Below, piece by piece: positions 35,019 through 43,189 of a DNA stretch of 60,781 bases. Position 1 is the first letter of the stretch; each line of letters opens with the position of its first letter. The stretch comes from Phascolarctobacterium sp. (GTDB lineage: Bacteria > Bacillota > Negativicutes > Acidaminococcales > Acidaminococcaceae): NCBI GenBank assembly GCA_020024105.1, contig JAHHUH010000009.1:1-60781 (forward strand). Direction: 5' to 3'. The translations under genes were made by a program, and so were the position numbers. Under the pieces are notes generated by a model. The model was given only the letters and a program-made list of their open reading frames with translations, was not told the DNA's origin and did no database searches.

Positions 35019-36350
35019 ATGGATCCCCTCGGGTATCTGAAAGAGGTTATTATCGTTCTAGTTTTAATTGGTGCTAATGGTGTACTGGCGATGTTGGAGA
35101 TGGCTTTGGTATCATCTCGTAAAACTCGTCTGACCCAACGTGCAGAGGATGGGGATAAACAGGCGGCCTATGTCTTAAAATTAGCAGAGGAGCCGACTGA
35201 TTTCCTTTCTACGGTACAGGTTGGTATCACCCTGGTCGGCATTGGTACAGGTGTTTATAGTGGTGCGGCTATGGCGGCACCCTTAACCGTTGTTTTACAG
35301 CAGCTGCCCTTTCTGGCACCCTATGCCGGTGTTGTTGCTTATACTCTGGTTGTAGCCCTAGTAACCTATTTAAGTATTATTTTAGGTGAGCTGATTCCTA
35401 AGCGTATTGCCATCGGCAATCCTGAAACAATGATTATCAGCTTTGTGCCTCTGGTTAAGATATTAATTACCTGCTTTAAGCCGATGACTGCTCTATTAAG
35501 CGTGTCCACTAAGTTTTTACTGCGCTTCACTGGTAATCACCGGGTGGAAGAGCAGGTTGTTACCGAGGAAGAGGTGCGCATGCTTATTGAAGAGGGTGCG
35601 GCTAAGGGTGTCTTTAACAAAGATGAGCAGCAGATTATTGATAATGCTTTTACTTTGGATGATATGCGTGTGGGTGAAATTATGATTCCTAGAACGAAGA
35701 TTGCCTGGTTGGATTTGCATGATCCCTTGGAAAAACAACTGGCTCAGATTACTGAACAGCGTTATTCCTACTTTGTGGTAGCGGATGGAGATCTGGATAA
35801 TATTAAGGGCGTCCTTTATACTAAGCGTTTCCTGATTCATGGTCTGAAGGGAGAATATGATCTTGAACAGGCTTTGAAAAAGCCCCTGCTAGTTCCGGAA
35901 AGTATGTCCATCAGTCAGGTGCTGAACCTGTTTAAGCATGAAAGAGTAAAAATTGCGCTGATTATTAACGAGTTTGGCTCTCTGGCCGGTCTGGTTACCC
36001 TTCGCGATGTAGTGGAGCACCTGGTGGGCGACGTTCCCTCCGATGATGAGGAATACGAGCCAGAGGTTATTCAGAAGGACGAGCACAGCTGGTATGTGGA
36101 TGGCCTGCTTTCTATTAGTGAATTTGTAGAGTATTTTGACCTGGATGAAAAACTAGTAGAGGATAGTCGAGAGTATTACAATACTGTAGGTGGTCTGGTG
36201 GTTGATATCCTAGGTAATATTCCTCGTGAGGGGGATACCATTGAAATAGCTGGCTTAAAGATTGAGGTTGTAGATATGGACGGTAAAAGGGTGGATAAGG
36301 TGTTAGTTACCCAAAAGTCCATTCCTGTAGACGAAAAAGTAGAAGCTTAA
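35019..36350 (+). CDS. CNNM/CorC-family membrane protein (DUF21, CBS pair, CorC_HlyC)
   Basis: A 443-residue protein. The DUF21 (CNNM) membrane domain covers about residues 1-190 (VLIGANGVLAMLEMALVSSRKTRL; STVQVGITLVGIGTGVYSG split over two helices). The CBS pair follows (MRVGEIMIPRTKIAWLDLHD and FKHERVKIALIINEFGSLAG), then a C-terminal CorC_HlyC domain (SREYYNTVGGLVVDILG). Relatives export Mg2+ or Co2+, or regulate such transport, under control of nucleotide bound to the CBS domains. It lies just after the Ca2+ ATPase gene. SD AAAGGGAG precedes ATG. Confidence 0.9.
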   Translation: MDPLGYLKEVIIVLVLIGANGVLAMLEMALVSSRKTRLTQRAEDGDKQAAYVLKLAEEPTDFLSTVQVGITLVGIGTGVYSGAAMAAPLTVVLQQLPFLAPYAGVVAYTLVVALVTYLSIILGELIPKRIAIGNPETMIISFVPLVKILITCFKPMTALLSVSTKFLLRFTGNHRVEEQVVTEEEVRMLIEEGAAKGVFNKDEQQIIDNAFTLDDMRVGEIMIPRTKIAWLDLHDPLEKQLAQITEQRYSYFVVADGDLDNIKGVLYTKRFLIHGLKGEYDLEQALKKPLLVPESMSISQVLNLFKHERVKIALIINEFGSLAGLVTLRDVVEHLVGDVPSDDEEYEPEVIQKDEHSWYVDGLLSISEFVEYFDLDEKLVEDSREYYNTVGGLVVDILGNIPREGDTIEIAGLKIEVVDMDGKRVDKVLVTQKSIPVDEKVEA

Positions 36351-36372
36351 AACTAAAAAATAAATATGTAAG

Positions 36373-36407
36373 AAAGCCGTACTCCATTTTTGCTGGAGTA
36401 CGGCTTT
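36373..36407. terminator. Bidirectional terminator between the CNNM/CorC and AsmA-like genes
   Basis: AAGCCGTACTCCA pairs with TGGAGTACGGCTT around a 7-nt loop; TTTT on the plus side, AAA on the other. Confidence 0.8.
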
Positions 36408-36425
36408 TGTGTTTACCGATAAAAT

Positions 36426-38288
36426 TTAATCCCGGGAAAAGGGCAGGTGCTTTTTGAGCCTTTGAAACAGGGTCGGCTGCTCAGAGAACGATGGGATTTC
36501 GTCTTCTGTAGTAGGCAGCTGGGGCAGGGTTGTAGAAGCTGGAGGTTCCTTGGCTTGCTTGATGAAGCTATGCCGGAGGAGCAGCTGCTTAAGGTCGCTC
36601 AGCTTGTCCTGTAGGTCAAGGGTGAAGCTTTCCTGGCTCTCCTGTTGGAGGGGCTTTAAGGTAAAGGGCAGAGGAATACTGTGTCCTGCCAGATTGAGAC
36701 GGTTATCCTGAAAAAGTAGACAGCCCTGCTGGTAGCTGATTCTACCGTTAAGGTTCAAATTAGGAGTATAGGGTAAAAATTTAAATTTGTAGGCAAAATC
36801 CTGGAGGGAATATAGCCCATAGGCTTGTAGCTGCTGCTTTTTAATATTACCTTCCACTGTGATATTAAAGGAGGCGAGGCCTTTAATGGGCTCATCCAGC
36901 AGTAGGGAAATTTCGTGCCCATCGCCTACCAGATGAATGAGAAAATCTTCTGTCTGCAGGTTGAGTAGGGAATCCTCCAAGGAGAAGAAGCTGCTGTTGA
37001 TATAGCAGGTGGAAGCCTTGCTGACCAGAATCCCTTCAAAGAGATCGACGGTACCGGCAAATTGGGAAATTTTTAGGGCCTTTCGATTAGGCAGGTCAAG
37101 GCGGATTTGTCCGTCAATGCTGATACCGGCCAATAAATGTCTGTTTTCCTGACGGAGGAAGCCCTGTAGCTGGAAGCCATCGAAGATATTGACATCAATA
37201 TTACTTTTTAGGAAAAGCTTGTCACTACGCAGACGTAGCTTATAAATACAGCCTTTTTCACCCGGAGGGAGCAGATTGACGGTACCGTTTAGACGGATAT
37301 TATGGCTGTCAATATTACAGTCCAGTTTTTTTATCTGAAAAAGAGCTAGGTCCAGACTGGAGAATTTACCTTCAATGTCTTCGATTAGAAGACCGTTGCT
37401 GTTAATGGAAAGGTCATTAACCTGCCAGCTGATGGCTCGGCAGACACATTTTGCACTAGTATACTCCAATACGGCTTTACAATCCGTCAGCTCACCGTCA
37501 ATAAAATCCAGCTTGTCCAGCTGGACATAGGTGTGGAGGAGGGGCCAGAATTGCTTTAGCGGAAGCTTGTTGGCCCGGATGAGATAACGGTTGAGACCGT
37601 TCTGGTTTTGCAGGGTAATATTTTCGTCATCCAGCTGACAGGAAAGGTAATGGTAGGCAACAGGCTCGTTCCGCCATACACCATGGATGTTTTCCAAATG
37701 GAACAGCTGACCATTAAGCCTCAGCTTGAGAGTACCTCTTTCTATATAAAGCTTAAGTTGCTTGGGAAGTCTTAGAGCTGCGGGAGATAGGAGCTCTGGA
37801 GAGGCCTTTTGTAGATCTTGCTGGAGCTGCTGAGGGTCTTTAAGCTGGTAGCTGAGGCTGAGCTGGGGCTGCTGCAGGATAATTTCCTTAATTTCCACTA
37901 GCAGTCTTTCCTCACGATTGCTATGAAAGAGCGCCAAGAAAAGAGCCATCAGGGTAGTACGCAACTCTACCCGGTGGATGCTGAGCTTTTCTATACCATC
38001 TTCATCCACCCAAATTAAATTGCAGAGAGTGATTTTATCCTTGGTAATGATGGGGGATTCTGTCACTTTTAAATTACCCGGAACCAATTTCTGCCGCTGT
38101 AAAAGTTTATTAACTAGATTTTGTGAAAGATTGACGCCTAGGGAAGAGGCTGCAAAGGCCACAATGGAAGAAAAGGTAAGCCACATCAGCTTAATAGTAA
38201 TATCGAGCAGGGCGAAACCACCGAAAACTACCAGGAAGGCAGAAAGGGAGGCTACCAGAAGCACTACGGCTAAAATTTTTCTGAGCAT
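36426..38288 (-). CDS. AsmA/TamB-like inner-membrane protein
   Basis: A 620-residue protein with two N-terminal membrane segments (about residues 5-30 and 32-55), then a long periplasmic part made of repeating beta strands (for example SLDLALFQIKKLDCNID and NIRLNGTVNLLPPGE). This plan resembles AsmA/TamB/YhdP-type proteins, which form lipid-carrying bridges between the two membranes of diderms. A Pro-rich tail and a basic end (FQRLKKHLPFSRD) close it. Exact family not established. Start is ATG 38288, with GAGGTG 6 nt upstream. Single gene, converging on the CNNM/CorC gene. Confidence 0.72.
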   Translation of the reverse strand: MLRKILAVVLLVASLSAFLVVFGGFALLDITIKLMWLTFSSIVAFAASSLGVNLSQNLVNKLLQRQKLVPGNLKVTESPIITKDKITLCNLIWVDEDGIEKLSIHRVELRTTLMALFLALFHSNREERLLVEIKEIILQQPQLSLSYQLKDPQQLQQDLQKASPELLSPAALRLPKQLKLYIERGTLKLRLNGQLFHLENIHGVWRNEPVAYHYLSCQLDDENITLQNQNGLNRYLIRANKLPLKQFWPLLHTYVQLDKLDFIDGELTDCKAVLEYTSAKCVCRAISWQVNDLSINSNGLLIEDIEGKFSSLDLALFQIKKLDCNIDSHNIRLNGTVNLLPPGEKGCIYKLRLRSDKLFLKSNIDVNIFDGFQLQGFLRQENRHLLAGISIDGQIRLDLPNRKALKISQFAGTVDLFEGILVSKASTCYINSSFFSLEDSLLNLQTEDFLIHLVGDGHEISLLLDEPIKGLASFNITVEGNIKKQQLQAYGLYSLQDFAYKFKFLPYTPNLNLNGRISYQQGCLLFQDNRLNLAGHSIPLPFTLKPLQQESQESFTLDLQDKLSDLKQLLLRHSFIKQAKEPPASTTLPQLPTTEDEIPSFSEQPTLFQRLKKHLPFSRD

Positions 38289-38366
38289 GCTGAACACCTC
38301 ACATATATAGATATAGATATCAATATCATAATTATAGCATGGAGCCTCGTGTACCGCCTTAGGAAA

Positions 38367-38397
38367 ATAAAAAAGCCTTGGATAAATCCAAGGCTAA
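38367..38397 (-). terminator. Terminator of the tRNA-Lys gene
   Basis: AGCCTTGGAT pairs with ATCCAAGGCT around AA; the A run at 38368-38374 gives the minus-strand T tract. Confidence 0.8.
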
Positions 38398-38415
38398 AGT
38401 ACTATAAAATAAAAA

Positions 38416-38491
38416 TGGTGATCCACCCGCGACTCGAACGCGGGACACCCTGATTAAAAGTCAGGTGCTCTACCGACTGAGCTAGTGGATC
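38416..38491 (-). tRNA. tRNA-Lys (anticodon TTT)
   Basis: A 76-nt cloverleaf on the minus strand. Acceptor stem GATCCAC pairs with GTGGATC, followed by discriminator A and encoded CCA. The D-arm includes AGCTCAGTCGGTAGAGC, the anticodon loop is CTTTTAA with anticodon TTT, and the T-arm is CGCGTTCGAGTCGCG. Confidence 0.97.
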
Positions 38492-38521
38492 ACATCTATT
38501 GCTGTATCAGCAACAATAGCT

Positions 38522-38550
38522 ATTATACAGAGCTAAGGCTATCTTGTCAA
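38522..38550 (-). promoter_or_regulatory. Consensus promoter of tRNA-Lys
   Basis: Minus strand TTGACA (38550-38545) and TATAAT (38527-38522) with exactly 17 bp between them: full consensus. It begins directly after the panC terminator. Confidence 0.85.
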
Positions 38551-38551
38551 G

Positions 38552-38585
38552 AAAAAAATAGCACCCAAAATAAAATTTGGGTGCT
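38552..38585 (-). terminator. Terminator of panC
   Basis: AGCACCCAAA pairs with TTTGGGTGCT; a seven-base A run at 38552-38558 provides the T tract on the minus strand. Confidence 0.82.
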
Positions 38586-38602
38586 CAAGCTTAGCTTTGG
38601 GG

Positions 38603-39454
38603 TTAGGCTTCCAAAATTACGTTATCGATAAGACGGGTGGTACCAAATTTAACGGCTACTGCCAAAAGATTACGACCCTTTAGGGGAGTGGTAACAGGCT
38701 GCAGCTCAGGAAGAGCATAAATTTCTACATAATCAATAACACTCATGGGTTCGGAAGCGATACTTCTGCTTACCAGATCTACTAAATTTTGACCATTTCT
38801 TTCACCTGCGGCAAAGGCCTCCTGGGCTTTTTTCAGGCTACGGCTGAGAACTAAAGCGGCAGCACGCTCTTCCGGTTGCAAATAGGTGTTACGAGAGCTT
38901 TTAGCCAGACCATCAGCTTCACGGACAATGGGCATAATTTTCAGCTCTAGATTAAAGAATAAATCCTTGACCATGCGTTGAAGAACTTCTACCTGCTGGG
39001 CATCCTTTTGACCAAAATAAGCACGGTCCGGTTGAGCCAGGTTAAACAACTTGCTGACAACTGTGGTAACACCACGGAAATGAATGGGGCGGCTACGGCC
39101 ACAAAGAACCTTGGTAACATCACCAGTTACCTCTACCCAGGTCATGGCAGTACTGGGGTACATTTCTTTAGGAGAGGGAGCAAACACTACGTTGGCGCCC
39201 ATGACTTCAGCTAAATGGCAGTCAGCTTCGAGAGTACGGGGATAAGCGTCCAAATCTTCGTTAGGACCGAATTGGGTGGGATTAACAAAAACGCTGACCA
39301 CTACACAGTCATTTTCAGCATGGGCTGCCTTAATCAGGGAAGCATGCCCCTCGTGGAGAGCACCCATAGTAGGTACAAGGCCGATGCTTTTACCGGCTTT
39401 TTTCCATAAAGCGATTTCAGCACGTAATTCAGCTACAGTTTTAATCAGTTTCAT
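38603..39454 (-). CDS. panC: Pantothenate synthetase
   Basis: A 283-residue enzyme joining pantoate and beta-alanine with ATP. Motifs: LVPTMGALHEGHASLIKAA (HxGH), VSVFVNPTQFGPNEDL, RPIHFRGVTTVVSKLFN, AYFGQKDAQQ and the KSSRNTYL loop. Start is ATG 39454 with AGAGGT about 10 nt upstream; the frame is open for a further 225 nt into the leader, where no SD exists and an RNA hairpin terminator lies. panB and panD are not in the window. A promoter-plus-terminator RNA segment upstream suggests possible attenuation. Confidence 0.94.
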   Translation of the reverse strand: MKLIKTVAELRAEIALWKKAGKSIGLVPTMGALHEGHASLIKAAHAENDCVVVSVFVNPTQFGPNEDLDAYPRTLEADCHLAEVMGANVVFAPSPKEMYPSTAMTWVEVTGDVTKVLCGRSRPIHFRGVTTVVSKLFNLAQPDRAYFGQKDAQQVEVLQRMVKDLFFNLELKIMPIVREADGLAKSSRNTYLQPEERAAALVLSRSLKKAQEAFAAGERNGQNLVDLVSRSIASEPMSVIDYVEIYALPELQPVTTPLKGRNLLAVAVKFGTTRLIDNVILEA

Positions 39455-39590
39455 AATCAAATTTACCTCTTTTGCTTCAGATTTTGAGAATACTAGATTG
39501 CTTACTAGTCTTTGACACCTAGAGCAGGCTCTGTGCAATTTCTGGCAATAGATACTTGATGAATTTTGGTAGACTGTGTAAGAGGAGCAT

Positions 39591-39743
39591 AAAAAAAGCA
39601 CACTCCGACAGGGAATGCGCATAAATAGCTTATCTTGCGTCTCGTCCCGGTCCAAATAGATCCAAGCGATTATTGACATAATTTTAAAAAGCCTACGTTA
39701 TTGATACAATTCCAGGGGATATTGTTCGACGTAGTAAATTTAC
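39591..39743 (-). ncRNA. Candidate structured RNA (small RNA or panC leader attenuator)
   Basis: A promoter at 39778-39750 would start a transcript near 39743. About 120 nt later comes a terminator: GCGCATTCC pairs with GGAGTGTGC (two wobble pairs) around CTGTC, followed by seven T (39597-39591). Inside, CTACGT and ACGTAG, with inner ACAAT and ATTGT, form a first stem-loop. A second structured part contains TTGGACCGGGACGAGACGC. panC begins 137 nt after the terminator. It could be a separate sRNA, or a riboswitch such as the pan motif known upstream of pantothenate genes; I could not match it to a family. Confidence 0.5.
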
Positions 39744-39749
39744 CCGTAC

Positions 39750-39778
39750 ATAGTAGCACAGTTCTTCCTTTTTGACAA
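39750..39778 (-). promoter_or_regulatory. Promoter of the candidate RNA upstream of panC
   Basis: Minus strand TTGTCA (39778-39773) and TACTAT (39755-39750) separated by 17 bp. Confidence 0.55.
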
Positions 39779-40141
39779 GGGAAAATTTTTAGCTGTGGGG
39801 TAAATAGTAGTATTTTTATAGGTTTTACTTTAAGAAAATTAGTAGGAAGAAGGGTGTAGACTAAAAGTGAATGGGTATAAATAGGTTTTTTAGTTACTTT
39901 TAAAACGAGAAATGAAGTGTTATTAAGATTACAGAAATTGAAAAATAGTTAAAATCTATGTTTCAAAAGTAACAAAAAGTTTACTTTTAGGGTGTTACAT
40001 ATTGTAAAGAAATATAGTATAATGTTTGAAGATGAAATGATGGATGTTCATTTTGTTCAGCACTGATATTGAAAAGATGTATTGTAATCTTCCGTCTTGC
40101 ATTTAAATTTTTATTTTAACTAATAATTAAGTGAGGTTTAT
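39779..40141. other. AT-rich intergenic region with 9-bp repeats
   Basis: No gene is visible. GTTACTTTT (39893-39901) recurs inverted as AAAAGTAAC (39965-39973), and TTACTTTTA again at 39981-39989. The right end holds a TATAAT (40018-40023) and a leader of about 110 nt for the radical SAM gene. Confidence 0.4.
40018..40023 (+). promoter_or_regulatory. -10 box of the radical SAM gene
   Basis: Perfect TATAAT at 40018-40023; the best -35 (TTACAT, 39995-40000, 17 bp) is poor, which hints at an activator. The repeats at 39893-39989 lie directly upstream. Confidence 0.4.
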
Positions 40142-41041
40142 ATGTTTTTCGATAATTATGACACACCGGTTTTCAGACCCCCCAGTGAAGCAAGAAGCTT
40201 TATTTTAAGAGTAACCAGAGGTTGCGCACATAATAAATGTACTTACTGTAATATGTATCGAGGGGTTCCTTTTCAAATTTTGACAGATGATGAAATTTCC
40301 CGCCAGATTGCTTTAGCGGCACATTATGGCAAGGATAAGGTTCGTCGAGTTTTTTTAGCAGATGGTGACGCAATGGTGTTGCCCACATCTAAACTGCTGA
40401 AGATATTACAGGCCTTAAAGGATACCTTCCCCAAGCTCCAACGAGTTTCCTCTTACGCAGCTCCCAAGGATATTCTGCGTAAATCTGAGGAGGAGCTGCG
40501 TCAGCTTAATGAAGCAGGCTTGCGGCTTTTGTACTATGGTATGGAAACTGGTGATGATATTACCTTAAAGACAGTTAATAAGGGTGTAAATGCAGAAGAG
40601 GCTATTGAGGCTGGTAGACGTGTTACTGCCAGCGGCATGAAGCTTTCTGTAATGGTAATTTTGGGCTTAGCCGGTAAAGAAGGGTCACAGAGACATGCTT
40701 TAGCAACGGCTAAGGCTATCAATATCATTAAACCCAATATGCTAAGTGCTCTTTGTCTGATGCTCTATCGTGGTAGCGAGCTGCTGGAAGAGTTTGAATG
40801 TGGTGAATTTAATCCGCCTTCTCCTAAGGAATTGATGGAGGAGTTGGCATTGATGATGGCTAATATTGACCTGCCCAAGGACCATCATTGCCTTTTCAGA
40901 AGCAACCATGTTTCCAACTATACTCCCTTAGCGGCTACATTACCCCAGGACAAGGAACGTTTATTATCTGAAATCGCCATGAGTGTGAAAGCACTGGGAC
41001 GGTTGAAGGAATGGGATGTATATAATAGCTCTGCGTACTAA
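40142..41041 (+). CDS. Radical SAM protein of unknown function (Cx4Cx2C cluster motif)
   Basis: A 299-residue radical SAM enzyme. The cluster-binding motif is RGCAHNKCTYCNMYRG at residues 26-41, so the three Cys (28, 33, 36) follow a Cx4Cx2C spacing instead of the common Cx3Cx2C. LADGDAMVLPTSKLLKIL and LLYYGMETGDD match the SAM-binding strands of the Elp3/MiaB/HemN-like barrel. There is no clear auxiliary-cluster domain. I recall related uncharacterised proteins in anaerobes with GCxHNxCxxC; the reaction is unknown. The AcoR-like regulator gene starts 52 nt downstream. SD GTGAGG precedes ATG. Confidence 0.85.
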   Translation: MFFDNYDTPVFRPPSEARSFILRVTRGCAHNKCTYCNMYRGVPFQILTDDEISRQIALAAHYGKDKVRRVFLADGDAMVLPTSKLLKILQALKDTFPKLQRVSSYAAPKDILRKSEEELRQLNEAGLRLLYYGMETGDDITLKTVNKGVNAEEAIEAGRRVTASGMKLSVMVILGLAGKEGSQRHALATAKAINIIKPNMLSALCLMLYRGSELLEEFECGEFNPPSPKELMEELALMMANIDLPKDHHCLFRSNHVSNYTPLAATLPQDKERLLSEIAMSVKALGRLKEWDVYNSSAY

Positions 41042-41093
41042 GACGCAGTTCAGGTAGTGCTGAAGGCTCTACCTATATTGAGGAGGGTAAGTA

Positions 41094-42965
41094 ATGATTC
41101 GTGAAAGACGTAATAAAGAGAAGCTGGCGTCCTATTATAAAAAATTTATGGATGAGGGAATTGTCGATCCTAATGTGCATCCATGGGTAGCGGCTTCTTG
41201 GCAACGTTGCCGTGCTTTAAATTTGCCTCATGAAACTATGCCGAAAATCAACAAAATGAGTAAGGCGGAAATAGTTGAACATCAAAAGATGCATGAGTTT
41301 ATTGTCCAGTATGTTGATGGCCTGTATGAACAGACCAAGCAGCACTTCAATATTCATAATTTGAGCATGCTTTTAATTGACGAGAATGGCTATGTTATTA
41401 AAAATTATGCGTTGCCCTTCTTTCAACGAGTTATTGAGGATATTCAAGGAATGCGCGTGCTGGAGGAGGATGTTGGTACCTCCAGCATCAGTATTGCCCG
41501 TGAGCATAATGTTCCTTTTTTGATGTTTGGTCCGGAAATGTGGATTAAGGATAGTCACTCCGGTGATGCCTGCAGTGCGCCTATCTGTGTAAATGGTAAA
41601 ATCCGCTATATTATTTCCTTCTTCTCACTGGACCAGAATGATTTACCCTACGATTTATTGTTAAGCCTGCTTTTGACCATGAAGTATTCCATTGAGCAGC
41701 ATTTATCCATGCTGGAGCGTTGGACGATTAACCAGATTATGATGGAACAGCTGCCTGTTTCCGTGTACTGGGTAGGTAAGCAGGGTGATATCAAGTATTG
41801 TAATGAAAATGGTCGTAAGCGCCTGGATGGTAAGGAACGACTGGAGGATGTCTTCCTCAATTACGAGCATGTGCCTGTGAAAAAGGCCCTGCAGGGCGTG
41901 CCTACGCATCGACGGGAAATTACCTGGATTACCCAGGACCGTACCTATGAGGATATTACTACGGTTATGCCCATTAAGGTGGGTAGCGAGGTGGAAAGTG
42001 CCCTGGTACTGTCCATGTCCATCGAGGATTTAAAGACTACGATTGCCCATGCAACCGGCTATAGCTCTCGTTACAGTCTGTATAGCATGGTAGGTGAAAC
42101 CAATGAATTTTTGGCTCTGCAGCATAAGGCTACCCGTGTAGCCCGGACGGACCATAATATTCTTTTGCAGGGTGAGCCCGGCACTGGCAAGCAGCGTCTA
42201 GCACATGGTATCCACCAGGCCAGCTCCCGTGCGGCAGCGCCTTTGATTGTAGTAAAATGCTCCAACGCACCTATTGAGGATTTGAAGAGAGAGTTTTTCG
42301 GTAGTGACGATGGAGAACAGCCCATTGCTGGCAAATTGGAGCTATCCATGGGAGGTACCCTCTTCTTGGATGAAGTAGAAAAGCTGCCGGTAGAAATGGG
42401 AGATATTCTGGCTGATGCCCTGATGAAGGGTGATGAAAAGGGTACTGGCAAAAAATACAATGTCCGTGTCATTGCTGCCTGCGATTCTAATTTGAAACGT
42501 CTGGCGGATAAGGGACTTTTCTCTCGCAAGCTATATGAAGTGGTGCTGTACACTACTATGAGAATTCCTCCTCTTCGTGAACGCGTAAAAGATATTGAGA
42601 TTATTGCCAACCATATTCTGGCAGAAATGTCTGCTCAGCATAATTTGCCACCTAAACGTCTGGCCCAGGATGCAGTGGAGCTGCTGCTGAATTGCAGCTG
42701 GCCCGGCAATATTAAGCAATTACAGGGTGTTATTGAGCAGGCCTTCTTCCATACGCCCAGCAGTATCATCGAGGCGGAAAATATCAAGCTGCCCGGCGAT
42801 AGGACTATGGAAAAATCCTGGAAGTATGATAAGGACGCATTTATAGCGGCTTGGAAGTCTGCTGGCGGCAATATTAGTAAGCTGGCCTGCATGCTGGATG
42901 TTAGTAGGGTAACCTTGTACCGTTATTTGAAAAAATATGGTCTGGGACCTAAAAAACAATGCTAA
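41094..42965 (+). CDS. AcoR-like transcriptional regulator with degenerate AAA+ domain
   Basis: A 623-residue regulator. The N-terminal region resembles the AcoR GAF-type sensor (VHPWVAASWQRCRAL; MLLIDENGYVIKNY); a PAS-like segment lies near residues 215-310, an AAA+ domain near 330-560, and a Fis-type helix-turn-helix at the end (GGNISKLACMLDVSRVTLYR). Walker A (GEPGTGKQRLA) and Walker B (GGTLFLDEVEKLP) are present. The sigma-54 contact motif GAFTGA is missing: the region reads FFGSDDGEQPIAGKLE. The usual FRxDLYYRL arginine-finger motif reads FSRKLYEVV. It therefore probably does not remodel sigma-54 holoenzyme. SD GAGGAGGGT precedes ATG. It ends at its own terminator. Confidence 0.88.
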   Translation: MIRERRNKEKLASYYKKFMDEGIVDPNVHPWVAASWQRCRALNLPHETMPKINKMSKAEIVEHQKMHEFIVQYVDGLYEQTKQHFNIHNLSMLLIDENGYVIKNYALPFFQRVIEDIQGMRVLEEDVGTSSISIAREHNVPFLMFGPEMWIKDSHSGDACSAPICVNGKIRYIISFFSLDQNDLPYDLLLSLLLTMKYSIEQHLSMLERWTINQIMMEQLPVSVYWVGKQGDIKYCNENGRKRLDGKERLEDVFLNYEHVPVKKALQGVPTHRREITWITQDRTYEDITTVMPIKVGSEVESALVLSMSIEDLKTTIAHATGYSSRYSLYSMVGETNEFLALQHKATRVARTDHNILLQGEPGTGKQRLAHGIHQASSRAAAPLIVVKCSNAPIEDLKREFFGSDDGEQPIAGKLELSMGGTLFLDEVEKLPVEMGDILADALMKGDEKGTGKKYNVRVIAACDSNLKRLADKGLFSRKLYEVVLYTTMRIPPLRERVKDIEIIANHILAEMSAQHNLPPKRLAQDAVELLLNCSWPGNIKQLQGVIEQAFFHTPSSIIEAENIKLPGDRTMEKSWKYDKDAFIAAWKSAGGNISKLACMLDVSRVTLYRYLKKYGLGPKKQC

Positions 42966-42980
42966 ACAGTTTTTAAAGAT

Positions 42981-43017
42981 AGCTGTCTTTCTCGCAAGAG
43001 GAGGGCAGCTTTTTTAT
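42981..43017 (+). terminator. Terminator of the AcoR-like regulator gene
   Basis: AGCTGTCTTTCTC pairs with GAGGAGGGCAGCT (three wobble pairs) around GCAA, then six T. Confidence 0.8.
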
Positions 43018-43078
43018 TTAATTAAGTAAGCAAAAATTACTAATTAATCATTTATTTAAAATGCTTGATTAAAGGTTT

Positions 43079-43107
43079 TTGTATGCATAAGAGGAAAAGA
43101 TGATAAA
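43079..43107 (+). promoter_or_regulatory. Possible promoter of the FadL-type porin gene
   Basis: TTGTAT at 43079-43084 and GATAAA at 43102-43107 with 17 bp between. Confidence 0.4.
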
Positions 43108-43189
43108 ATGAACAGGATACTTGAAGTATCCATGCTATGAAAAATTCAGCTTATATATAAATAAACATCTTATGGAGGAAAATGATTTG

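Noticed and set aside
39620..39660. T-box-like stretch (TCTCGTCCCGG on the plus strand) upstream of panC.
   Set aside because: No AGGGTGG-type T-box, specifier loop or aminoacyl-related gene goes with it, and it is antisense to the better supported promoter-terminator unit.
39455..39679. A 75-codon N-terminal extension of PanC.
   Set aside because: The sequence is unlike PanC, has no SD and runs through a terminator hairpin; MKLIKTVAEL at 39454 is the usual PanC start.
39591..39743. Identification of the panC-upstream RNA as 6S RNA.
   Set aside because: The two ends do not form the long closing stem with a central open bubble expected of 6S RNA.
42071..42610. A 179-codon minus-strand frame within the AcoR-like gene.
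   Set aside because: Antisense shadow of a gene with clear AAA+ and Fis domains; no SD or recognisable domain.
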